DNA of 64,000 bases from the NCBI GenBank assembly GCA_963853835.1, contig OY970824.1:45342227-45406226 (forward strand), given 5' to 3'. This DNA comes from Calendula officinalis (Eukaryota > Streptophyta > Magnoliopsida > Asterales > Asteraceae). Both the position numbers and the translations under genes were made by a program. Shown here piece after piece: positions 35,556 to 46,254 of this stretch. Under the pieces are notes generated by a model. That model was not told the DNA's origin and did no database searches. It saw only the letters and a list, made by a program, of their open reading frames with translations. Within the stretch, counting starts at the first letter, position 1. Every line of letters starts with the position of its first letter.

Positions 35556-35670
35556 CTAGGAATCGTATCAAGTCTTGGTACGATTGGTAAGGATGTTACC
35601 TACCAGAAATAGCATGTCTCATCGGGAAGTGCCCAAACCTTGCGGCGAGAATGTGATATATGGATCCTAG
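35556..35670 (+). promoter_or_regulatory. Leader hairpin upstream of gag, element C
   Basis: CTAGGA (35556-35561) with TCCTAG (35665-35670). The inner stem has TCTCATCG against CGGCGAGA, one A-C mismatch that D does not have, so this copy may be weakened. Confidence 0.55.
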
Positions 35671-35753
35671 GCATAAAATATTAATTATGGGTTTATAATA
35701 TATTTTAGAGATGTTTATAGATGATTACTAATTAAACTGGGTTTGATTTGTAG

Positions 35754-36752
35754 ATGGCAACAACAACCACAACGACAAGTACCAACAATCTATCGCTTCG
35801 CTCAATCCTAGATAAGGACAAGTTGACTGGGTCAAACTTTCTCAATTGGGAGCGAAATCTTCGCATTGTGCTCAGGCATGAGAGAAAGTGGTATGTCTTG
35901 GAGAGAGTTGTGCCGAATGTCCCTGCCGCGAATGCGAGAGCTGAAGCAAGGCAAGCTTATGATAAGCATATAAGTGATGCGCTCGATATGAGCTGTCTAA
36001 TGCTCGCAACCATGAGTCCAGATTTACAGGCGGGACTTATGGATGTGCCAGCATTTGAGATGATCCAGCAATTAAGGTTTTCATTTCAAGAGCAAGCTCG
36101 CACTGAGATGTTTGACATCAATCAAGCTTTCAACTCGTGCAAGATGGTTAAAGGAACACCGGTGAGTGCCCTTTTCATGAAAATGAAAGGGCACATGGAT
36201 CACCTTGCTAGACTCGGTCACCCCATACCGTTGCAGATGGCAACAGATACTATACTCAATTCATTGTCTGATGACTACAAGACTTTTGTAGTCAACTACA
36301 GTATGCATAATATGGAGAAATCTGTTGCTGAGCTACATTCAACGCTCAAGACAGGTGAGTTGAGTTTAGGGACCAAATCTAAGGATGTTCTGATGATCGG
36401 TAATGGAAGTGGCGGTGGCAAGAAGAGAAAAGGGCATGGTGGTAAAGGAAAGGGTAAAACCAATCCTAACCAAGGAGTGCCAAATGGTAAAGGTATCAAA
36501 CAAAAGGTCAAGAAGGTGAAGCCTAACACGGCGTGGACCGAGAATCGGTGCTTCAAGTGTGGCGAGGTCGGGCATTGGAAAAGAAATAGTCCAAAGGGTG
36601 CCAGTAGTGGAGGAATTGCAAGTTCCTCAGGTAACACGACCAAACTCCTTAATCACTTTAAAGTACTTGTAAAGTATATTACGAGAAATCTAACTTTTGC
36701 AATCGTTTATTGCAGGAGGAGATGGAAAGTGATGGTGACCGGCATGAGATGA
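35754..36752 (+). CDS. Copia-type gag of element C
   Basis: 332 codons open. Same domain order as B and D: N-terminal TGSNFLNWERNLRIVL, basic Lys/Gly stretch, zinc knuckle. The knuckle reads CFKCGEVGHWKRNS: the last zinc ligand Cys has become Ser, unlike in D. The frame runs through the predicted intron (36631-36715) to a stop at 36752. RNA binding by this copy is probably impaired. Confidence 0.8.
   Translation: MATTTTTTSTNNLSLRSILDKDKLTGSNFLNWERNLRIVLRHERKWYVLERVVPNVPAANARAEARQAYDKHISDALDMSCLMLATMSPDLQAGLMDVPAFEMIQQLRFSFQEQARTEMFDINQAFNSCKMVKGTPVSALFMKMKGHMDHLARLGHPIPLQMATDTILNSLSDDYKTFVVNYSMHNMEKSVAELHSTLKTGELSLGTKSKDVLMIGNGSGGGKKRKGHGGKGKGKTNPNQGVPNGKGIKQKVKKVKPNTAWTENRCFKCGEVGHWKRNSPKGASSGGIASSSGNTTKLLNHFKVLVKYITRNLTFAIVYCRRRWKVMVTGMR
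36631..36715 (+). other. Predicted 85-nt intron at the 3' end of gag (element C)
   Basis: CAG|GTAACA donor, CTAAC at 36690-36694, TTTATTGCAG acceptor. Splicing gives a short Gly-Gly-Asp-Gly-Lys tail and TGA. Confidence 0.5.
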
Positions 36753-38525
36753 AGATGATCCCACGAGCACCACATTTTTTATAATTCAGTATTTTGTTTG
36801 GATTCATGAAAATAATTTTATTTTATTATTGGATAGTTTTTTATTTTTATGTTAAAACAAGATTTTTGGTTTTATCAAAATTGAATCCATGGTTGAATTA
36901 TGTTATGTGTGCGTGTGTGATAATTACACTAGTCTAGTTTTATGACTAGATTGTAAGTCAAGATTATGATTTACTTAATATCTCATGATTTATATTTGTT
37001 TATTGTTGTATGAATGAACAATATCTTAGAAGCTCAATTACTTAGATACCAGAAATTAGAAAGTTTTTCTAATACAAGTATTTAAGAATTTTATGGAAAG
37101 GTCAAGTTCAAAGTTTATTGAACTTAGTTAAAACATCTTAAGTGATACACATTATTTATGATAGTACGTTTTAAAGTATTAGTATTAATATACTATGATT
37201 ATATTGGATATAATCAAGACAGGCTTTAAGAGTATTATTGCAAGTGTCTCATACTTGTGATAAAGGATTTAATAAAGTCATAATTCCCTAACAAGGAATG
37301 TTGGATATTCTCAAAAATCCAAAGAATGACTTAGATATTATATAAACCCTTAAAAGGATCAAACAATTAAAGTATTTAAGAACTAAAGGCATTAAATGCA
37401 AATGTTTCATACTTGTAATAAATACAGTATTTAATCAAGTCAAAATTTCCTAATAGGAATACTGGATATTTATGAAATCCAAAAAATGACTTTGGCATTA
37501 AATAAAGTTCTTAAGAGATACTAAAGTATTTAAGAATTGGAAGTATCGTTTCAAGTGTTTCATACTTGTTAGATATAGTAGTCAATGAAAGTCATAATTC
37601 CCTAAACAGGAATACTGGTTATTCGCAAATCCAAATGATAACTTTAATAGTTGATAAATTCTTAAAAGAGATTTAGTTGCAAGGCAATTTTATAAATTCA
37701 AGAAACTAAGGAGTTAATTTCCAGTCCTCCTATTTTTACCGAATAACATAAAAAGGCAAGACTAGAACATGTTCCGATGTTGCAAGAACAAATTCTAGCA
37801 AATACAAAAGTTATAATATTTTCCAAAATGCTCGTCTTATGTCTTTAGTTTAATAGAAATGACTAAATTGTAATTAGTGATAAAAGTTACAATTAGGAGT
37901 CATTAAGTAATTAACACAAACACAAAGAATAAGCAATGATCCAGTAATAATTCGGTACCTATGTCCAGTTAGGAATAATACATGAATTAGTGACATTGTT
38001 ATTTAGACTTTGTATGTTTTACAGTATCCATGAATAAAATTCTCTTTATTCAAAAAGATATAATCCGTGACTACTCGTCTTGGTGGGAACCTTTATGGGA
38101 CGTTGACGTCATCGCGGTATTTGGTTGAAGATTCGAAGTTTTTCGAAGATAGCTACACAAGTTTTGATGTAAACCAAATATCGGTGATATTCTGTCGTAT
38201 CGACGAATATTGGATTGACCACCGTGATAATACTTCGCGGTTGAAAAGTTCAAAAGTATTATTCACTAGGATTGTCCTTAAGCCAGAGGTATTTGGTTTG
38301 GGATACAATGACTAATGTACTTTGATTCGTCTTAGACAAGCCTGAAATATGGTTGTCATACGTTACCCAAGAAGTAAAGATAGAGTGTTCTTTACCAGGC
38401 AACGCTATTTAAAGAGTTTCTCAAAAAAACTATATCTGGTTACAAAGCTGTTTCTATGGGGTTGGTTACCTACATGCCTATCTAAAGGGCCACTGTAGCT
38501 CATGTCATCAAGCTAAGGTTACGAA
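36753..38525 (+). other. Post-gag non-coding region of element C
   Basis: No pol remnant. Collinear with D (49551-51327). Both lack about 400 bp that B has around 22070-22440. Ends in the PPT CTTGCACAAGTGGGAGTC. Confidence 0.6.
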
Positions 38526-38857
38526 CTTGCACAAGTGGGAGTCTGTTGGAATTATGTGCACAGTTAGTCAATCTATGATGATACATCCATGCCCACGAAA
38601 CACTTAAGGGTCACACTGGTGAGTGCATGTAATACGAGTAAGATATGTAATGATACTTGGAAGAGGAATGATTCATAATAGTCATTATGAATATGTTAAG
38701 TATTAAGTTAAGTTTAACTTATTACTAGATTAGTTTAACAAACTTATTAATACAAGTATTTGTACATTTACTAGTTGAGTAAATATACAATGTGTTAATT
38801 ATAGATTATCCATAATATGATTTAAAGTAATTAAATCATATGGTGTTTGGATAATAT

Positions 38858-38894
38858 GATTGAATGTGTTAGGGTTACCGCGGAGGTAACTAAA

Positions 38895-38977
<83 letters not shown>
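38858..38977. repeat. Gypsy LTR tail and (TA)n at the duplication junction
   Basis: 'gattgaatgtgttagg' and the following 22 bp repeat 30831-30868, then 82 bp of TA. The element C LTR breaks off at 38857 in mid-sequence, and the shared TAT is microhomology. Confidence 0.8.
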
Positions 38978-39367
38978 GGGTCTGGATCCGGTGAGGACTC
39001 TTTTCCCGGTGAGGACTGCGATGACTCCAAAAAAACCCTAAAAATGATCCAAAACAAACTTTTTTCAAAAAAAATTCTTTTTTAAACTTAAAAATTGCAG
39101 CCTATAAGATCCAAAAAAAAAAAAAAATTTTCAAAAATGATCAAAAAAAAAAAATGGATCATAATAATGATCCACAAAAAAATATGGATCATTATTATAA
39201 TCTACAAAAAAAAGTGGATCATAATTTTTTTTTTTTCAAAATTTTTTTTTGTCAGATGTAGTAATAATCATGGGGAGTTATATATATTTTTTTTGGAATT
39301 TTTTAAATTTTTTTTAAGGTGTCCTCACGAGTCCTCACCGTTTTTGGAGTCCTCACCGGATCCAACT

Positions 39368-39370
<3 letters not shown>
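38978..39370. mobile_element. TA-associated foldback element, copy 3
   Basis: Duplicate of 31025-31413 with small differences. TA repeats on both sides (38896-38977, 39371-39406). Confidence 0.7.
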
Positions 39371-39410
<40 letters not shown>

Positions 39411-39577
39411 TAATTTTTTTTTTAAATTATTATTTTTCATTAATAACACATAATGTGATTGCGTACTGGATCACATGTGATTGTGTATTGAATCACATAT
39501 AATTGAACTAAAATATCAAATGTGATTAAATATACAATCACATTTGATTTTACACTAAAATCACATGTGATTAAGTA
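39371..39577. repeat. (TA)n tract and ATCACATGTGAT palindrome cluster, second copy
   Basis: Counterpart of 31414-31660 with the same palindromes and a shorter TA tract. Confidence 0.7.
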
Positions 39578-40494
39578 CTAGTAGGGTACCCGCGCAATGC
39601 GGCGGCGGGTATCCGGTAACTATATGTTGTGGCGAGCAAATATTGTTTTGTCACACGTTGTAATTACAAATTCCTCTTGCACCTAATGAAGTGAAAACTA
39701 CACCTCAAATAACTGCCAATGACTCCTTGTGTTATATGAACCTTGCAAATTTCAAAGGGTCACAATGTTAGGCCATCTAACATTTCTTGTTCATTAAAAT
39801 CATCAGAAAATATGCGGCCATAATGGAAATTCTGTAATTTGTTTGCGTCAAAATTGTGACTTGGATTTGTTTGAGGACTCAAATGGATCTAGGCCGATAG
39901 TATCTATTGTTTTATGACTATAAATAGTCATATCTAATGTTCCATGTACTACACCTTGAAATAAATAAAAGGTTACATAAGAGATCTCGTTGATCACACC
40001 AATCGATTGATCCACATAAAATAATCTGTATGCATTTAAAAAGGTCTCTTGACAAATTCACTTGTTCAGCATCTTTTTTGTTGGAACTGTTTGAGATAAG
40101 TATTGATATAAAAAATTAAAAATGATCAAATTTGAGGTGGGGATATTAAAGACTATAGCAGGATACTCGCGCAATGTGGCGGCGGATATCCTGAAATCAT
40201 ATTTAGTGGCGAGCAAATGTTGTTTAATTACACGTTTTTGCTTACAATAACTAAACAAATGAATGATAATTCTTAAGATCAACGCAAATCTTTCCATAAT
40301 TAGCATATTCGCTAAAATCAAAACCCAGTTGGCTTGATTTGCAAATATGTCAAAAGGCAGTTTACTTATGAATCACCCCAACGAATAACATAAAATAACG
40401 TTGACCATACATATGACCATACATACGAATAACATAGAATAACGGGCCACATGGCCTCATGGGTATTATTTGAAACAAGTCAAATGCGTATTAC

Positions 40495-40830
40495 CTGAAA
40501 CAGAATCGGGTCAAATCGGGTCAAACTGTTGTATGGCTCTATGATAACTGTGTTTGTTTTTCATAAACCTGCAAAAATTCAAACATGCAAACCTTAAGAA
40601 TAAGGCTGTTTTTTGGTATTAAAAAACAGAAAATGGGTCAAATATGTTCTAACCAAAACGGGTAAAATTGATTTTATCCAAAACGGGTCAAGTGGGTTAA
40701 AACAAAGATAAAGTTGTGTTGCCAATAATCAAAAATAGAAGATGGGTCAAATATGTATTAACTGAAAGGGGTCAAATGGGTATTATCTGAAACGGGTCAA
40801 ATGGGTATTATCCAAAACGGGTCAAAATGG
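40495..40830. repeat. GGGTCAAAT minisatellite
   Basis: Repeated 'acgggtcaaatgggtat' and 'tatccaaaacgggtcaaa' words, about ten copies of a roughly 17-30 bp unit with interruptions. Confidence 0.7.
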
Positions 40831-41193
40831 ACATCTTGTAATTGGTGACTTCTGTGAATCGATGAATTAGACCACTTTATGCAAACAAGAAATGGAAAAC
40901 ATTATGCAATTCTGTGGATAATAAATTGCAATCGAGTTACAACAATTAAAGATTGAGAACTGAATAAAAATGTAACAAATTTTGGCTCAAACTTGTTTTG
41001 ATTTTCACACACAAAAAGGTTCAAATTTCAAGTTTCAATATATTAATTAAAAAAATCTCAGGGTGTGTTTAGTTGCAGAAATTTTTCTCTAACTTTCCAT
41101 ATCAAGTTTTCTAGAAAATCATAAGCATTTTGTATGTCTAGATAATGGAACATCTAAATGATATATTTAGGAATTAAATTTAATAATATATAC

Positions 41194-41293
41194 CTATATC
41201 GATATATCGCTCGGAATATTTCATAACCTCACCAATGAAGATGACCGTAAATGTTGTCCCATCTCCACTTATAACATCTTGAGCAACAGTTGT
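41194..41293 (-). pseudogene. Exon fragment resembling CCT/TCP-1 chaperonin subunit (zeta/CCT6-like)
   Basis: Read on the minus strand, the 33 codons include TVAQDVISGDGTT and FIGEVMKYSERYID. This matches the AVAQDxxSGDGTT...GELMKxSERYI segment of group II chaperonins, best CCT6. It is bounded by an acceptor-like GCATAG and donor-like GTATAT, so one exon was captured. No other CCT exon is seen nearby. Confidence 0.7.
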
Positions 41294-42233
41294 CTATGCA
41301 ATCATAATTTCAGATTTGTAGTAGGATTTTGGATATCCTGAAACATAAAAAATTGATCATTGTGAAACTCGAAGATAAAGCTCCTTTAACTGTACTAGCA
41401 GGATACCCGCGCAATGCGGCGACGGGTATCCAAAAACTATATTTTGTGGCGAGCAAATCTTCACATACATGTTTTTCTAACAATAATTGTGCAAATGAAT
41501 GATTATTTCATCTTTAAAAAATTGAAATGATTAGAAAATGAAGTAATTAAGATAAAATAGATGTAATAAAATTTTTGAATTTATAAAACGTCCGGTAGAA
41601 GCAGCTGTGAGTGCCTAATGCATTTTCTACACAACCCACAAATTAGGGTTATCAATCAGTTTACACTACACCTGTTGATAATTCTGGTCATAATACTCCC
41701 AAAAAGTTAGCAAAACAGTAATATATCAAACCGCGGGTCAAGGTTGTATTTTATTCAAATGCTTCAAGACTTCAAGTGGTGACATAGGTCATTGATTAAC
41801 TAAATTATACCTACTCACTAAATACAATCATTTTAAAAAATATATATATAACTGAGGGATAAGATAAATGTATTCAAGATACTTCTAATAAATATGCACC
41901 ATAAAAATAGTATTGCTAGCTATGTTTCCTATTTTGAGAATTGATGCAACATTAGCAAATAGATTTAATTACAACCAACAATCCTGTTTTGAAAGTGCAC
42001 AATTTAAATGCAACCCCAAAAATATAAAATGAAGAAATCACCAAATGTATTTTAAGGAACAAACTTTGTTAGTAATACAATACCTTAAATCAAAGATAAA
42101 ATGAGTACAAAATGACATTATTCCACACCATTTGCTTTATATCCTGAAACATATGTGTAAAATGGGAGGGTCGGGAAGGTTTCGGGTGAAAACAGGTCAA
42201 TTTTTGGTTCACCAAAGTATGTGTTTACCACAA

Positions 42234-42948
42234 AGTTATTATAAACAACCTTGTGAAATGGTCATTAAACCCCTTCGAGAAACAACACCTTCGTCTTCCA
42301 TTTCTTGTTCATTGGCTCCCCGTTCAATTCTAAGACCTTTTATTTTCTTGCAACATCGAGCGAGAACTTCCTTTCCTTGATCTCCAATCACAGTTGTTTG
42401 TAAATATTTAATAATAAATTAGCTTAGTTTGGAGTTCATTTGACATAATCAGTTTCAAAACAATGAAACACAAATCCTAACGTACGTAAAGAAAAAAGTC
42501 AAAATAGGAACAAAAAAAAAACGTACCTCAAAATTTCCAAATTGTGACATTTTTGAAGTAAGACAAAATGATCCTCAATTCCTCATTGTCAAGTAGAACT
42601 GTAGAGGGTACAAAAGTTCCTATTTTTTTACCAGGAAGCAAACGAGTACCCAATTGGAATTTTATAATTCATATAACTTAACCCTAATTGACAGATTTTT
42701 AGTAGATATGTTAACAACAGATAAAAAAAACCAAAAAGATCCAAGGTTTCATAATTCCCTATATTTACTGACACTAAAGAATTGCATCTTTTTGCTATTC
42801 ATTCAAGATCCTTAAAACTCACTTGTGAAAGATCCCTAATGTAAAAGTTAATGTTTCGAGTACTGTATTGTTCATTGGAAGCTCATGTGACCAATCTCCA
42901 TATTTCTCTATTACTTGGGCGTCTTTTAGAAAAAATACTTTTAAGTTC
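42234..42948 (-). pseudogene. COI1-like F-box/LRR gene fragment, degenerate
   Basis: Three minus-strand blocks in gene order. 42948-42842 follows a TTTTGCAG acceptor and reads KYGDWSHELPMNNTVLETL. 42657-42527 has two stops and then EDHFVLLQKCHNLEIL, followed by a GTACG donor. 42394-42234 reads VIGDQGKEVLARCCKKIKGL and EQEMEDEGVVSRRGLM, ending in stops. These match successive LRR segments of the jasmonate co-receptor COI1, recognised by memory of the family. The F-box and C-terminal repeats are absent, so it encodes nothing functional. Confidence 0.75.
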
Positions 42949-43069
42949 CTGCAAAATCATAAAATACAAGTCAAACCTTCAAGTCAAACATTCAAATTGC
43001 TCAACTTGATTATTGATATGAACACTTCAAGTTTCAATACCTGCTTGAATAATGTGTACGTGTGTTCAT

Positions 43070-43627
43070 TGTAACGACCCGAAAATTTTAACCGAATAAA
43101 TTACAGAAAAATATGATAAATAAGGATAAATCATTTAAAAGACATTATAATTGGTTCCGTGTCATTTGGACGTCGTTTGATATGATTAAGGGCGAAACCT
43201 GGTCGAATTAAGCAACAAAAGTTGCAGCCCTTGCTGAGCCAGGGAGTTCGCAACACGAACTATGGCTCACGATCGCGAGTATCGGGCATAGATTTTGGGG
43301 TTTTCGGAGACGAAGTTCACAACCAGTTAGCGACGCGAAAAAGTTCGCGACACGGGAAGTTCGCGACGCGAACTCTGCGAAGCTAGCTTTAAATCGGGAA
43401 AAAGCTAGGGTTTTCTCATTTTTCACTCCTCCACTTGGTGCAGCCGAGATTGGAGAAGAAGGAGGTGATTTTGGTATTCTTGAGCTTAGATCTTCACCAT
43501 CTTTGAGGATTTATATATCTAAGCTAAGATCTAAGGTTGCATGGACCTAAAGATTGGAGATATTCCAAAGGCGAGAATCAAGGATTCGTGTTGATAAACA
43601 CGATATGGATTTAGCTATCGCTAAGGT
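43070..43627 (+). mobile_element. Ty3/gypsy 5' LTR, first part (split by copia E)
   Basis: Starts TGTAACGACCCG and ends 'ttagctatcgctaagg', where copia E begins. The likely continuation is 59783-61437. It is a variant subfamily: the palindromes here are GTTCGCGACnCGAAC-type instead of TTCGTGnCACGAA. Confidence 0.75.
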
Positions 43628-44319
43628 TGTAGGAATACCTTGTAGGATTCACATGGCGAAACTTGAATCCCACATTCTTGATCACTACTAATCAATGAGA
43701 TCACCTAGAACAAGAAGATGGTTAGAACATTACCTCTTAGATTACTAAAGATTAATCCACCTATTCTGCACCACCTGAACACGCTGCAAGACCGCGTTGT
43801 ATTAACAAAGCAATACACAATGACTTGTGTATGTGTGTGTGTCGTACGAACCAAGGGTTCGAAACCCTTGGGGTTTCTTTCCGCCGAAACTCGAAAGAGA
43901 GGGAGGGAGGGAGGGAGTAGGGTGTGAGTGTTGTGAATGTGTAACCCTTAAACCTTAACCTTAGTTCCTTATTTATAAGGGACTAGCTTACCGTTAAGTA
44001 CTTTGAGTTTAATTATGTTTAATTTCATAATTAAACTTTCTATTAACACTTTAAACCCTTGAACTTTTACTAGTTAATTAATAAACAATTAATTAACTGT
44101 CCGTTAAATATTTAACTTAATATTTAACCTTCCTCATAACTAGTAATTAACTTATTATTATTTATTCTCTTCTTTATAATTAACTTAACTAATTAATTAT
44201 ACCACACAACTTACTTTATTCGGTTGTCCATTATTGGGTGTGTAGCGTTGTGACGCTTCAGTGTCTTATAACATTGGACACGATGACACGTGTGATTATC
44301 TATGCACATAAATTCAACA
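43628..44319 (-). repeat. 3' LTR of copia E
   Basis: 692 bp. Minus strand starts TGTTGAATTTATG after the PPT and ends GGTATTCCTACA. A duplicate of its first part is at 31738. Confidence 0.85.
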
Positions 44320-44337
44320 GACTCCCACTTGTGCAAG

Positions 44338-44878
44338 ATAAACATCACTTGTTGATCATCGTAAGCCTAAAGCGGTCCCTAGCCAGACATTTAGGATAAC
44401 CATGTTATAGGATCTCTTACATCCAGAGATAGTATTCATACCGATGAATAAGACTTTCAGATTTTCCTTTCGCATCATGATATATCCTAATAAGAGTAAT
44501 AGACATTGAGTAGGGGTCTTGTTCTATATACTCATATTTTCTAGATACTGATTTCGACTTTCTGCAGTTATGGATTACCGAATGATCCAATCATTCTCCG
44601 AGCGCGGCCACGCATTTCAATAGTTTTAATCGTCGAACGACCATGAAGTATCTATTCTAATTAAAGAAGGTGCAAATTCCATCTTGACTATTTGCGTTTT
44701 CTTGCCCACGACTTCCGCTGTCTTAGTCAAGTTCCTTATGATCACCCTTTTACGGTGTGACGTTAGATAAATGTTAAAGATCAGAAGTTATCGCGTCTCA
44801 AACCAAGTATCTCAGGTCAGACGACATCTAGTCGAAATTACTTATGCTTTGGCTCCATGAAGTAATCTCGATCCTTTG
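44338..44878 (-). other. 3' non-coding region of copia E, distal part
   Basis: Homologous to 26800-27366 of A in reverse. Interrupted at 44878 by D; continues at 52419. Confidence 0.75.
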
Positions 44879-46148
44879 TGTTGGAATTATGTGCACAGTT
44901 AGTCAACCTATGATGATACATCCATGCCTACGAAACACTTAAGGGTCACACCGGTGACTGCATGTAATACGAGTAAGATATGTAATGATACTTGGAAGAG
45001 GATTGATTAATAATAGTCATTATGAATCAGTTAAGTATTAAGTTAAGTTTAACTTATTACTAGATTAGTTTAACTAACTAATTAATACAAGTACATGTAC
45101 TTTTACTAGTTGAGTAAATATACAATGTGTTAATTATAGATTATCCATAATATGATTCAAAGTAATTAAATCATATGGTGTTTGGATAATATTATTGTTT
45201 AGAATATATAAAGTTTATTATATAATTAATTATTAAAAGTATAAATACAAAGTATATATTTCGTGTATATATTATACCGAAATATATAAGTGTATTAAGG
45301 GCATGTTTGGGAAAGCTTATTTAAGGGGCTTTTAAGCTTATTAGCTTATTAAGCTCAAAAATTGCTCTAATTTTCGAGCTTAATAAGCTAATAAGCTTAA
45401 AAGCTCCTTAAATAAGCTTTCCCAAACATTGCCTAATACTAGACATTTAATAATTAAGTGCAACAATAAATAACTAGTTAAACTATAAGGGAAGGAAACG
45501 TAAAAAGGAAAGTTTAATTAAAGAATTAATCTTAATTAAACTAGAGGGTCCTAAAGTGCAACTTATTTATCTATAAATAATAGGCTTAGGGTAACCCTAA
45601 TTCCCCCTTGCTTGTACACGAATCCACCCCCTCTCCCTGTCCTTGTTTCGGCCGAACACCAAGGAAGAACACAAGCTTGTGGTCTTCAATTGTTCTTCGT
45701 TCGTTCTTCGTGTTCTTCAAGTATTTGAAGATCAAGATCATTGCTAGGATCAACTAGAAGATCTCTCGTTGTGTGCATCATCAGTGGACTTACTTAAGCA
45801 AGATTAAGGTATGATTTGGAAAACTCTTTTTCCCTTCCCCCTCTTGTTCGAATTCGACCAACCAAGAACCATAGGGTTCTTGGTTAGTGGTCGACGAATA
45901 CACACAAGGACGTGTGTGTGTTCGAGTTTTTCGTATAAGGTTTCTTTCTTGTTATTCTAATCTAGATTTCCAACATCTCCAATCCTTTAGGGTTTAAGGA
46001 TTAAGTTTAATCTCAGTTCCACTTTTAGGATTAAACTAGCTAGTTGGTTTAACCAGCAAGAACAAGTTCATGTTCTGGTCAGTATGGTTCGAACCAAGTA
46101 AACTAGGAGGCTGACCCAAGTGGTTGATCAGTATAATGAAACCTTTCA
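44879..46148 (+). repeat. 5' LTR of element D
   Basis: 1270 bp, TGTTGGAATTATG...CTTTCA, including the MITE at 45299-45433. Followed by PBS TGGTATCAGAG (46150-46160). Confidence 0.9.
45299..45433. mobile_element. Tourist-like MITE, complete, in 5' LTR of D
   Basis: 135 bp, GGGCATGTTTGGGAAAGC to GCTTTCCCAAACATTGCC. TAA at 45296-45298 and 45434-45436. The empty site in D's own 3' LTR (about 51765, 'gtgtattaatactag') proves the 3-bp duplication. Confidence 0.9.
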
Positions 46149-46254
46149 GTGGTATCAGAGAGTTGGTTTAGAAATCTAAACAAGATTAACAAAGTTTGTT
46201 TGTTTAATTTTAAAGTTTTTTTTGTTCCAAGTTTTTCTTCTTCCTTATATTTTT

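Larger units (their letters stand above)
32695..38857 (+). mobile_element. Element C: gag-only LTR retrotransposon, 3' LTR truncated
   Basis: 5' LTR 32695-33933, PBS 33935-33945 (TGGTATCAGAG), leader with repeats and hairpins, gag 35754-36752, PPT 38526-38543, and only the first 314 bp of the 3' LTR (38544-38857). It is the duplicated counterpart of D. After the (TA)n at 34704-34770 it has lost several hundred bp that D keeps, with filler 'cacacacacttatctaga' at the break. Confidence 0.85.
39578..43069 (-). mobile_element. Helitron-like block with three 3' ends and gene fragments
   Basis: Three minus-strand 3' termini lie at 39578 (CTAG), about 40154 (degenerate ATAG) and 41395 (CTAG). Each is followed inward by an 'acccgcgcaatgcggcg' hairpin word and then 'gtggcgagcaaat'. 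The body includes a 'cgggtcaaatgggtatta' minisatellite (40495-40825) and fragments resembling CCT and COI1 genes. No Rep/helicase frame is visible, so it is non-autonomous. The 5' end is not identified; the right limit is where gypsy sequence begins. Confidence 0.5.

Noticed and set aside
43718..43927. ORF in the LTR of E (69 aa), recurring at 58436-58672
   Set aside because: Recurs because the LTR is repeated; it lies antisense to the element and diverges in frame.
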